A stretch of 9,467 bases of DNA from Chromatiaceae bacterium (lineage in GTDB: Bacteria > Pseudomonadota > Gammaproteobacteria > Chromatiales > Chromatiaceae): assembly GCA_016938795.1 (NCBI GenBank), contig JAFGTZ010000420.1, forward strand, positions 1-9,467, written 5' to 3'. A program made the translations under genes and the position numbers. The notes beneath the pieces were generated by a model that made no database searches, was not told where the DNA came from, and saw only the letters and a program-made list of their open reading frames with translations. Positions 1 through 6,029 of the stretch are shown here, piece by piece (position 1 is the stretch's first letter; each line of letters starts with the position of its first letter).

Positions 1-350
1 CCCAGGGCGTGGGCGCGGGAAGCTGCCGTGAGGGCGCTCGGAGGAAGGGGCAGGCTGGAGAGGAGGTCGAGCGAGCCGAGCAGCTGCGGCTGAGGGTCGC
101 GAAAAACCACGCCAATGCCGCCGCTGTGATGGTGAACCACCAAGGCCGGCAGACGCCAGGCACGGTCTGGAGTCTGAAATTCGAGTTCGATCAGGGTGCC
201 GCTTGGCAGCGTGAGGTTCTGAAGTTCAAGAAACATCCCTTCTGCCGAGAGGTTGCGTCCGGTCGCGCTCGAAAAATGCCGGTTGCGGTAACGGAGATGG
301 ACTTGCAGTTCATGCGGCTGGCGGTAGTAATAGCGGCGTTCGACAGTCAT
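1..350 (-). CDS. PilZ-domain protein, partial (N-terminal 116 residues, continues beyond the left edge)
   Basis: This minus-strand reading frame opens with ATG at 350-348 and stays open to position 1, so the C-terminus lies outside the window. The translation carries both halves of the PilZ cyclic-di-GMP binding signature. An RxxxR motif (R6-R10, in ERRYYYR) comes first. It is followed by [D/N]xSxxG (N33-L-S-A-E-G38), at the usual spacing for the beta-barrel family. The rest of the barrel is visible as alternating hydrophobic strands up to a GIGVVFRD segment near residues 78-85. A purine-rich GGAG lies about 10 nt upstream of the ATG. PilZ proteins bind c-di-GMP and transmit it to motility, exopolysaccharide or secretion machinery; which output applies here cannot be seen. 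The tail after residue 85 is Leu/Pro/Ala-rich and may be a linker to a further domain. The gene lies behind the terminator at 475-518, so it probably has its own promoter within 351-474. I found no convincing one there. Confidence 0.85.
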   Translation of the reverse strand, partial: MTVERRYYYRQPHELQVHLRYRNRHFSSATGRNLSAEGMFLELQNLTLPSGTLIELEFQTPDRAWRLPALVVHHHSGGIGVVFRDPQPQLLGSLDLLSSLPLPPSALTAASRAHAL

Positions 351-474
351 CGCGCGCGGACTCCATGAAGATTCGACAATCGGCGGCTATCTTAGAAGCC
401 GATCTTGACGAGTCCGTGCTGCTCGGATGACGGAATGATGAAGCTTGGGCCCGCGTTCTGGCGCTGTCTGAGGC

Positions 475-518
475 AAAAAAGAACCCCCAAGGCCACAGGG
501 GGGAGGCAGCCTTGGGGG
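475..518 (-). terminator. Rho-independent terminator (end of the small RNA, also stops polA read-through)
   Basis: On the minus strand a perfect 10-bp stem (CCCCCAAGGC / GCCTTGGGGG, 518-509 with 493-484) closes a 15-nt loop. It is followed by TTC and then six T (480-475). The oriented T-tract makes this a terminator for minus-strand transcripts. It separates polA and the candidate RNA from the PilZ gene. Confidence 0.88.
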
Positions 519-584
519 AATGCTCCCGGCAGGTGCCGGGATGGACCGCCGTCAGGGGGGATCGGGCGGCCCGTTGCGCTCGCT
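475..584 (-). ncRNA. Candidate small RNA downstream of polA, with two C-rich hairpin loops (Spot 42/ErsA position)
   Basis: This minus-strand transcript of about 110 nt is predicted from a promoter at 588-615 and an intrinsic terminator at 475-518. Three hairpins follow in order. SL1 pairs 565-572 with 543-550 (8 bp). It includes one G-U pair that forms only in the minus-strand RNA and would be an A-C mismatch in the other strand. SL2 pairs 524-530 with 535-541 (7 bp, 4-nt loop). SL3 is the terminator, pairing 509-518 with 484-493 (10 bp). The 14-nt loop of SL1 and the 15-nt loop of SL3 both contain UCCCCCCUG (complement at 553-561 and 496-504). C-rich loops of this kind are used by known sRNAs to pair with G-rich ribosome binding sites. 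Spot 42 in enterobacteria and ErsA in Pseudomonas are encoded just downstream of polA, and ErsA depends on a sigma-E-type factor. I recognise no long primary-sequence match to either. Function, targets and the exact 5' end are inferred. The alternative is a long structured 3' UTR of polA. Confidence 0.68.
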
Positions 585-587
585 GGA

Positions 588-615
588 TGAGACTTTGAAG
601 TATTGACGAAGTTCC
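588..615 (-). promoter_or_regulatory. Sigma-E/AlgU-type promoter for the polA-downstream small RNA, overlapping a sigma-70-like one
   Basis: Read on the minus strand, GGAACTT (615-609) is followed after exactly 16 nt by TCTCA (592-588). GGAACTT is the full sigma-E -35 consensus, and TCTCA differs by one base from the TCTGA -10 used by sigma-E and AlgU. The 16-nt spacer equals that of E. coli rpoH P3. Transcription would start near 582-584. A sigma-70-like pair overlaps it: TTGAAA (626-621), 16 nt, then AATACT (604-599), matching 5/6 and 4/6. The palindrome TTGAATTTCAA at 616-626 covers that second -35 and the last bases of polA. Either promoter would drive the RNA independently of polA. Confidence 0.6.
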
Positions 616-622
616 TTGAATT

Positions 623-3352
623 TCAATGGGCTTCCTCCCAATTCGTGCCTTCCCCGATAGCGACAACCAGCGGTACGGCAAGTTCGGCGGCGCCTTCCAT
701 CAGTGCGCGGATGCGCGCCCGGGCTTCTTCCAGGGCGGCATCGGCCACCTCGAACACCAGCTCGTCGTGCACCTGCATGATCATGCGCACAGGTGCCCCC
801 TGGGTTTCGATCCAGTCATCGACCGCGATCATGGCGCGCTTGATGATGTCGGCGGCGCTGCCCTGCATGGGCGCGTTGATGGCGGCGCGCTCGGCGGCGG
901 CGCGCTGGTTAGGGTTGCGGTGTTCGATCCCCTCGATGCGCAGCCGCCGCCCGAAGAGTGTATGCACGGCGCGCTCTGCGCGGGCCTGTTCGCGGGTGCG
1001 CTCCATGAAGGCGCGCACGCCCGGATAGCGCTCGAAATAGCGCTCTACCCAGGCCTGCGCCATGCCGCGCTCGATGCCGAGCTGGCGCGCCAGTCCGAAG
1101 GGCGACATGCCATAGATGAGCCCGAAGTTGATGGCCTTGGCCGCGCGACGCTGCTCGCTGCTGACCGCCTCGGGCGCGATGCCGTGAATCTCGGCGGCGG
1201 TGGCGCGGTGGATGTCCTGACCCGAGGCGAAGGCCTCCAGCAGGCGCGCATCACCTGAGAGATGCGCCATGATGCGCAGCTCGATCTGCGAATAATCGGC
1301 CGCGAGCAGCCGATAGCCCGGCTCGGCGATGAAGGCGCGCCGGATGCGCCGGCCCTCCTCGGTGCGGATGGGAATGTTTTGAAGGTTGGGGTCGCTTGAA
1401 GACAGCCGCCCGGTGGCGGTCACCGCCTGATGGTAGGAGGTGTGCACCCGTCCGCTCACCGGATCGACCAGGCGCGGCAGCTTGTCGGTGTAGGTCGAGC
1501 GCAGTTTGGACAGCCCCCGATGCTCCAGGATGACGCGCGGCAGGGCATGGCCAGCGCTGGCAAGCTGTTCGAGCACCTCCTCCGAGGTCGAGGGCGCGCC
1601 CTTGGGTGTCTTGGCCACCACGGGCAGTCCTTGTTCCTCGAACAGGATGGCGCCGATCTGCTTGGGCGAGCCGAGATTGAAGGGGTGCCCGGCGATATCC
1701 TGGGCCTCGCGCTCCAGCTCCAGAATGCGTTCGGCCAACTGCTGGCTTTGCACGGCGAGCGCCGCGCAGTCGATGCGCACCCCGCGCCGCTCGATGCGCG
1801 AGAGCACGCCGAGCAGCGGCATCTCGATGTCGCGGTAGAGGGCGGCGAGTGCGGGCTCGGCCTTGAGCTGCGGCCAGAGTGTGCGGTGCAGGCGCAGACA
1901 GACCTCGGCGTCCTCGGCGGCATAGGGGGCGGCCTGCTCCAGCGGAATCTCGGCGAAGCCAAGTTGCTTGGCGCCCTTGCCGGCGATGTCTGCGAAGCGG
2001 ATGGTATCGTGATCGAGATGGCGCTTGGCGAGGGTGTCGAGGTCGTGACGGTTGGCGGTGCTGTCGAGCACATAGCTTTCGAGCAGGGTGTCGTGGGCGA
2101 TGCCGCCGAGCGCGATGCCGTGGCGCGCGAGTACGCTCATGTCGTATTTGAGGTTTTGGCCGACCTTGAGGCGCGCGGGGTCTTCAAGCAGGGGGCGCAG
2201 GCGCTCCAGCACCCAGGTCCGGTCGAGCTGCTCGGGCGCACCCGGATAGCTGTGGGCGAGCGGCACATAGGCCGCGCGCCCCGGCTCCAAGGCAAAGGAA
2301 ATCCCGACCAGCTCGGCCTGCATGTAGTCGAGCGAGGTGGTTTCGGTGTCCAGCGCGATGAGTTCGGCGCTGTTGAGACGCTCGCTCCAGGCATCGAGCG
2401 CGGCTGCATCGAGAATGACCTCGTAGTCGAGAGCGGCGGGCGCGGCCGGGGGCGTCTCGATCCTGTCGTCCGCTGCCCCATGCGTATCCTCCCCATGCGC
2501 GTTCTCGAGGCCCGCGAGCAGCTTGCGCGCCTCGAAGCGCTGGTACCAGGCGCGCAGGGTTGGAAGATCGGGCGAGGCGGGGCGCAGATCGGTGGGGGTC
2601 AGATCGAGCGGCACATCACGCCGGATGGTGGTCAGCTCGCGCGCGAGCGGGATCTGCTCCAGGCTCGCGCGCAGACTCTCGCCGATCTTGCCCTTGACGC
2701 TCTCGGCCTGTGCGATGAGCGCGTCAAGACTGCCGTAGTCGCCGAGCCATTTCACCGCCGTCTTGGGGCCGCACTTGGGCACGCCGGGGATGTTGTCGGA
2801 GCTGTCGCCCATGAGGCTGAGATAATCGACGATGCGCTCGGGCGGCACGCCATACTTGGCCTTGACCCCCTCGGCATCGAGCAGGGTATCGGTCATGGTG
2901 TCGATGAGATGGACCTGTGCATCGACGAGCTGGGCCATGTCCTTGTCGCCGGTAGCGATCAGGGTGCGGATGCCGGCGCGCCGCGCGGATTCGGCCAGGG
3001 TGCCGATGACATCGTCGGCCTCGACGCCCGCAACGGCGAGCAGCGGCAGCCCCAGGGCGCGGATCACGGCGTGCAGGGGCTCGATCTGGGCGCGCAGCTC
3101 CTCGGGCATGGGCGGGCGATGCGCCTTGTAGTCGGCATAGCGTTCATGGCGGAAGGTCTTGCCTGGTGCGTCGAACACCACGCCCACATAGTCCGGGCGC
3201 TGGCTGTCGATGAGCCGGCGCAGCATGGCGATCACCCCGGTCACGGCCCCGGTGGGCTCGCCGCTGGAGTTGGTCAGCTTGGGCAGGGCATGGTAGGCGC
3301 GGAACAAATAGCTCGACGCATCGACCAAGAGCAGGGGGTAGTGTGCAGCCAT
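623..3352 (-). CDS. polA: DNA polymerase I (5' nuclease, 3'-5' proofreading exonuclease and polymerase)
   Basis: This 909-residue protein (E. coli has 928) fills gaps and removes RNA primers in Okazaki fragment maturation and excision repair. The 5' nuclease domain covers about residues 1-285, with LLLVDASSYLFRAYHALP at the start, VVFDAPGKTFR, GVEADDVIG, ATGDKDM and the SLMGDSSDNIPGVPKCGPKTA helix-hairpin-helix region. The 3'-5' exonuclease domain, about 310-500, keeps its acidic residues (D335 and E337 in LDTETT, NLKYDMSVLA, and AAEDAEVCLRL), so proofreading should be active. The polymerase domain has motif A (DYSQIELR, D686), motif B (RRAAKAINFGLIYG) and motif C (MQVHDELVFEV, D863 and E864), all intact. 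The ATG at 3352 has a GAGAGG ribosome binding site about 4 nt upstream and gives the standard N-terminus. The gene is divergent from the DUF2892 gene. A candidate small RNA starts about 40 nt beyond its stop on the same strand. Nothing is truncated or unusual. Confidence 0.98.
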   Translation of the reverse strand: MAAHYPLLLVDASSYLFRAYHALPKLTNSSGEPTGAVTGVIAMLRRLIDSQRPDYVGVVFDAPGKTFRHERYADYKAHRPPMPEELRAQIEPLHAVIRALGLPLLAVAGVEADDVIGTLAESARRAGIRTLIATGDKDMAQLVDAQVHLIDTMTDTLLDAEGVKAKYGVPPERIVDYLSLMGDSSDNIPGVPKCGPKTAVKWLGDYGSLDALIAQAESVKGKIGESLRASLEQIPLARELTTIRRDVPLDLTPTDLRPASPDLPTLRAWYQRFEARKLLAGLENAHGEDTHGAADDRIETPPAAPAALDYEVILDAAALDAWSERLNSAELIALDTETTSLDYMQAELVGISFALEPGRAAYVPLAHSYPGAPEQLDRTWVLERLRPLLEDPARLKVGQNLKYDMSVLARHGIALGGIAHDTLLESYVLDSTANRHDLDTLAKRHLDHDTIRFADIAGKGAKQLGFAEIPLEQAAPYAAEDAEVCLRLHRTLWPQLKAEPALAALYRDIEMPLLGVLSRIERRGVRIDCAALAVQSQQLAERILELEREAQDIAGHPFNLGSPKQIGAILFEEQGLPVVAKTPKGAPSTSEEVLEQLASAGHALPRVILEHRGLSKLRSTYTDKLPRLVDPVSGRVHTSYHQAVTATGRLSSSDPNLQNIPIRTEEGRRIRRAFIAEPGYRLLAADYSQIELRIMAHLSGDARLLEAFASGQDIHRATAAEIHGIAPEAVSSEQRRAAKAINFGLIYGMSPFGLARQLGIERGMAQAWVERYFERYPGVRAFMERTREQARAERAVHTLFGRRLRIEGIEHRNPNQRAAAERAAINAPMQGSAADIIKRAMIAVDDWIETQGAPVRMIMQVHDELVFEVADAALEEARARIRALMEGAAELAVPLVVAIGEGTNWEEAH

Positions 3353-3371
3353 GGCGCCTCTCGTGAAAAAC

Positions 3372-3400
3372 TTTATCGGGAATTAGGCGCGAAACCTTAA
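3372..3400 (-). promoter_or_regulatory. Candidate sigma-70 promoter of polA
   Basis: On the minus strand TTAAGG (3400-3395) and GATAAA (3377-3372) are separated by 17 nt. They match the -35 and -10 consensus at 3/6 and 4/6. A start near 3365 would leave a leader of about 13 nt that includes the GAGAGG ribosome binding site at 3362-3357. The match is modest, but spacing and position fit. Confidence 0.4.
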
Positions 3401-3411
3401 CATGGCGCAAT

Positions 3412-3438
3412 CCCAGAAGAAGACTGGGGGGATATAAT
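3412..3438 (+). promoter_or_regulatory. Promoter with perfect TATAAT and an inverted repeat at the -35 position
   Basis: A perfect -10 box, TATAAT, lies at 3433-3438. No recognisable -35 hexamer sits 16-18 nt upstream. That place is instead covered by a dyad, CCCAG (3412-3416), 7 nt, CTGGG (3424-3428), which could be a binding site for an activator or repressor. TTAACA at 3397-3402 resembles a -35 box but is 30 nt away, too far for this -10. Transcription would begin near 3445 and run towards the DUF2892 gene. The -10 is clear; the regulator site is inference. Confidence 0.5.
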
Positions 3439-3444
3439 GTCCCA

Positions 3445-3582
3445 AGCTGTTTCCGTGTCCGCGCCGGGCTGTCCACTCGGCCCGCGCGAAGGCGACGCCT
3501 TCAGGCGGAACCAGCCAAGCGGTTTTTTCCAGGCGCGCGAGCGCTTTTTCCATCGTGAACGACTGTTGTCAGGAGTCTGAAC
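3445..3582 (+). promoter_or_regulatory. Long structured 5' leader of the DUF2892 gene
   Basis: If transcription starts near 3445, the leader is about 138 nt, long for a 68-codon gene. It can fold into adjacent hairpins. The first pairs CGCGC (3460-3464) plus GGGC (3466-3469) with GCCC (3480-3483) plus GCGCG (3484-3488), with one bulged C. The second pairs AAGGC (3489-3493) with GCCTT (3497-3501). A third is a small GCGC stem with a GCGA tetraloop (3533-3544). Runs of six T (3523-3528) and five T (3545-3549) follow weak stems and could act as an attenuator. The AGGAG ribosome binding site at 3571-3575 lies partly in a 4-bp TCAG/CTGA hairpin (3569-3580). I recognise no known riboswitch class. 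Confidence 0.35.
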
Positions 3583-3789
3583 ATGTTCGACAAGCTGCCC
3601 AAGAATGTTGGCAAGACCGACCGTAACTTCCGTCTCGCCGCCGGCGGCGTGCTGGTGCTCGGCGGTATCGTGAGCCAGAGCTGGATCTTCACCATCATCG
3701 GTCTGGTGGTGCTGGCCACTGGCGCGCTGGGCACCTGCCTGGCCTACGTGCCCTTCAAGATCGACACCACCACCAAAGACAAGGACTGA
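3583..3789 (+). CDS. DUF2892 (YgaP-like transmembrane domain) small inner-membrane protein
   Basis: This 68-residue protein matches the DUF2892 pattern. It has an N-terminal NVGKTDRNFRLAAG motif (residues 8-21). Two short hydrophobic segments follow at about 18-31 and 34-51. After them comes a conserved cysteine in the C-LAYVPFKIDT stretch (C52), close to the family's C-x-x-Y-x-x-x-x-I-x-T ending. In the family the same membrane hairpin occurs alone or fused to rhodanese domains, as in YgaP. The role of free-standing members is not established, though a link to sulfur chemistry has been proposed for the fused ones. The ATG has a good AGGAG 7 nt upstream. The gene stands alone, with a promoter at 3433 and a strong terminator at 3802-3829, so it is probably monocistronic. 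The polar, lysine- and threonine-rich tail (TTTKDKD) should lie in the cytoplasm or periplasm; topology is not decided. Confidence 0.9.
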   Translation: MFDKLPKNVGKTDRNFRLAAGGVLVLGGIVSQSWIFTIIGLVVLATGALGTCLAYVPFKIDTTTKDKD

Positions 3790-3801
3790 TCGCCTTGCCG
3801 G

Positions 3802-3829
3802 CGGCCCGCCATCTCCGGCGGGCCGTTTT
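3802..3829 (+). terminator. Rho-independent terminator after the DUF2892 gene
   Basis: A perfect 9-bp stem, CGGCCCGCC (3802-3810) and GGCGGGCCG (3817-3825), closes a 6-nt loop and is followed by TTTT. It begins 12 nt after the stop codon. It separates the small gene from the lnt cluster. Confidence 0.88.
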
Positions 3830-3831
3830 CG

Positions 3832-3854
3832 CTGCCCGTATCTTCTGCGGGCAG
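3832..3854 (+). repeat. Inverted repeat upstream of lnt
   Basis: CTGCCCG (3832-3838) and CGGGCAG (3848-3854) are perfect 7-bp arms around 9 nt. They lie 2 nt after the terminator's T-run and end 26 nt before the lnt ATG. No T-tract follows on either strand, so it is not a second canonical terminator. It could be an operator or a leader hairpin for lnt. Confidence 0.45.
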
Positions 3855-3880
3855 TCTCACACTCAATGCGCTAATTGCAC

Positions 3881-5446
3881 ATGAATCGCTCGTCGCTGTT
3901 CGTGCCACCTGCCTGGTTTTCCTCTCTGCTGGCACTCTGCGCGGGCGTCCTCGCGGTTTTTTCCTTCGCGCCCTTCGGCTGGTTCGTGCTCGCGCCCCTG
4001 GCGCTGGCCCTGTTGCTGGAGTCTCTGCGCCACAGCTCGCCGCGCGCGGCCTTCTGGCGCGGCTGGCTGTTCGGCTTGGGGCTCTTTGGGGTCGGAGTCT
4101 TCTGGATTCGCATCAGCCTGAACGAATTCGGCAATCTGCCTCCCGTGGCGGCCAATCTGCTCACGCTGCTCTTCGTGGCGGTCATGGCGCTCTTTGTCGC
4201 GCTGTTCGCCTGGGCGCAGCGTCGGCTGGCGCCCGAGCCGGGGCCGCGCGCCCTGCTGCTGGTCTTTCCCGCGCTCTGGGTGCTGATCGAATGGATGCGC
4301 GGCTGGTTTCTGACCGGCTTTCCCTGGCTCACGCTCGGCTATAGCCAAACCGATGGCCCGCTCTCGGGCTATGCACCGCTGCTTGGCGTCCATGGGGTCA
4401 GCCTGGCGGTGGCGCTCTCGGGGGCGCTGCTCTGGGCGCTGGCGCGCTGGAGAGGCTGGCGCCGCTGGAGCGCAGGGCTCTTGCTGATTGCGCTCTGGGC
4501 GGGCGGGCTTGGTCTGAGCGCCCTGCGCTGGAGCGAGCCGGCGGGCGAGCCCCTGCGGGCATCCGTGGTGCAGGCAAGCGTGCCGCAATCCATGAAATGG
4601 GATCCAGAGACGCTTTGGCTGAGCGCCCAGCGCTATCTGGAGCTGACTCTGGAGCATCTCGACTCCGATCTCATCGTCTGGCCCGAGACGGCCCTGCCCG
4701 ATACGCTCGATCAGTGGCGGGCGCCCCTGCTCGATCCGCTTGCCGAGCGTGCCCGCGCCGAGGGCGTTGAGCTGGTGCTTGGGGTGCCCATTCGCGACGA
4801 GACGACGGGGCACATTCATAACAGCCTCATCAGCCTCGGCAGCGTTGAGGATCGCTACGACAAGCGCCATCTTGTTCCCTTTGGCGAGTTCATGCCGTTG
4901 CGCGCCCTGCTTGAACCCCTGGCGGCCTGGTTCGATGTGCCCATGTCGGATTTCAGCCGGGGAGACGCCCGCAAGCCGCTGCTGCGCGTGGGCGAGCATC
5001 TGGCCGGGGTCTCCATCTGTTATGAAGACGCCTTCGGGGCCGAGGTGGTCGAGGCGCTGCCCGAGGCCGCGTTTCTCATCAATGTGAGCAACGATGCCTG
5101 GTTTGGCGATTCGCTCGCACCGCGCCAGCATTTGCAGATTGCCCGGATGCGCGCGCTCGAAAATGCCCGCTATCTGCTGCGCGCCACCAATACCGGCATC
5201 TCGGCCATCATCGACGAGCGGGGGCGGGTGCTTGGTCGGGTGGAGCCTTTCGTGATTGGCGGCTTCAGCGCTGAGGTGCGCCCCCTGAAGGGCGCGACAC
5301 CCTTTGCCATCTGGGGCAATGGCGCGGCGCTGGCGCTGGCGGTCGGGTTGCTGTTTCTGGGGCTGCGTCGGGCGCGAGCGTCCGACACCATCAACCAGCG
5401 CGGAGCATCCGAGTCAAACCAAAAAACTGATTTGCAACACCCATAA
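3881..5446 (+). CDS. lnt: Apolipoprotein N-acyltransferase
   Basis: Lnt adds the third acyl chain to the N-terminal cysteine of lipoproteins in the inner membrane, which precedes Lol export to the outer membrane. With the ATG at 3881 the protein is 521 residues, similar to E. coli Lnt (512). The first 215 residues hold about seven hydrophobic membrane spans. The periplasmic nitrilase-like domain follows with the full catalytic triad: E269 in IVWPETALPD, K328 in YDKRHLVPFGEF and C380 in GVSICYEDAFG. A last membrane span lies near residues 480-500, before a polar tail. A TTG two codons upstream (3875) is an alternative start. An in-frame TAA at 3872 rules out anything longer. No clear Shine-Dalgarno sequence precedes either start. 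The gene is not next to corC/ybeX and ybeYZ, its usual neighbours in enterobacteria, but heads a cluster with mpl and ubiX. Long open frames on the opposite strand are shadows. Confidence 0.97.
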   Translation: MNRSSLFVPPAWFSSLLALCAGVLAVFSFAPFGWFVLAPLALALLLESLRHSSPRAAFWRGWLFGLGLFGVGVFWIRISLNEFGNLPPVAANLLTLLFVAVMALFVALFAWAQRRLAPEPGPRALLLVFPALWVLIEWMRGWFLTGFPWLTLGYSQTDGPLSGYAPLLGVHGVSLAVALSGALLWALARWRGWRRWSAGLLLIALWAGGLGLSALRWSEPAGEPLRASVVQASVPQSMKWDPETLWLSAQRYLELTLEHLDSDLIVWPETALPDTLDQWRAPLLDPLAERARAEGVELVLGVPIRDETTGHIHNSLISLGSVEDRYDKRHLVPFGEFMPLRALLEPLAAWFDVPMSDFSRGDARKPLLRVGEHLAGVSICYEDAFGAEVVEALPEAAFLINVSNDAWFGDSLAPRQHLQIARMRALENARYLLRATNTGISAIIDERGRVLGRVEPFVIGGFSAEVRPLKGATPFAIWGNGAALALAVGLLFLGLRRARASDTINQRGASESNQKTDLQHP

Positions 5447-5479
5447 TATGAACCTTGTGTCTCGTTTCAGGGGATCTCT

Positions 5480-5989
5480 GTGCAGGCCTTGATACGCTTT
5501 TTTATCGAGTTGTGCGCCCTGCGTCGCGCACCGCAGCAACTGCCCGCCTCCGAGGCGCTCTTTGCCGTGGTGCTGGCAGCCGATCTGGTGGCCGGGCTCT
5601 TGGTGGGGCTCATGGCGGGCCAAGGGCCGGGGACGAGCCTCCTGCAGGGCCTCGCCGAGATTGCCCTGATGCTGGGTGCGCTTCAGCTCGCGCTGAGGAT
5701 CTTCAAACATCCAAGGCGCTTTCTTCAGGCGGCCACGGCGCTGCTCGGCAGTGGTGCGCTTATCGGACTGCTGGCCCTGATTCCGCTGTCCATGAATCCC
5801 ACCGGTAGCGCCACCACCGATCTGGCCGCGCTGGGCGCGGTGCTCTTTCTGGCGCTGGTAGTCTGGAGCCTGGTGGTGACCGGGCACATCCTGCGCCACA
5901 CCTTCGAGCTCACGCTCGGCCAGGGCGTGGCCATCGCGGTGGCCTTTGAGATACTGGCCGTTGCGCTCATCGGCACCCTGCTGGGTTAG
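5480..5989 (+). CDS. Unrecognised multi-pass membrane protein (169 aa) between lnt and mpl
   Basis: I do not recognise a named family. The protein is mostly hydrophobic, with about five predicted membrane spans (near residues 25-47, 54-74, 83-104, 113-135 and 147-167). It has no signal peptide of the cleaved type. A short basic loop, FKHPRRF (75-81), lies between spans two and three, and a VVTGHILRHTFEL segment (132-144) follows span four. The overall look recalls small Yip1-like membrane proteins, but that is a weak resemblance. The GTG start at 5480 is supported by an AGGGG ribosome binding site 6-7 nt upstream. It starts 33 nt after the lnt stop and ends about 40 nt before mpl, so it is probably co-transcribed with both. 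The envelope-related context suggests a role in the cell envelope. No catalytic residues stand out. Confidence 0.85.
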   Translation: MQALIRFFIELCALRRAPQQLPASEALFAVVLAADLVAGLLVGLMAGQGPGTSLLQGLAEIALMLGALQLALRIFKHPRRFLQAATALLGSGALIGLLALIPLSMNPTGSATTDLAALGAVLFLALVVWSLVVTGHILRHTFELTLGQGVAIAVAFEILAVALIGTLLG

Positions 5990-6029
5990 CCATCTGCTGA
6001 TTCTTCATCCCTGATCCGCGTCTTCTTTC

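Noticed and set aside
475..584. A direct Spot 42 or ErsA homologue by sequence
   Set aside because: The position and design fit, but I recognise no extended sequence identity with Spot 42 and cannot align it to ErsA here, so I gave no gene name.
310..681. A minus-strand open frame of 123 codons across the polA-PilZ gap
   Set aside because: It overlaps the polA end in another frame, runs through the small-RNA hairpins and terminator, and its Ser/Arg/Pro-rich translation looks non-coding.
1430..3400. A long plus-strand open frame of 656 codons opposite polA
   Set aside because: The opposite strand encodes a full DNA polymerase I with every catalytic motif. The antisense frame is open because of high GC and strong third-position bias, and its translation resembles no family.
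3397..3438. TTAACA (3397-3402) as the -35 partner of TATAAT (3433-3438)
   Set aside because: The spacer would be 30 nt, well outside the range for sigma-70 promoters.
3863..5131. A minus-strand open frame of 422 codons opposite lnt
   Set aside because: It is low-complexity (rich in Gln, Arg, Glu and Pro), it is a shadow of lnt, and it has no recognisable domain.
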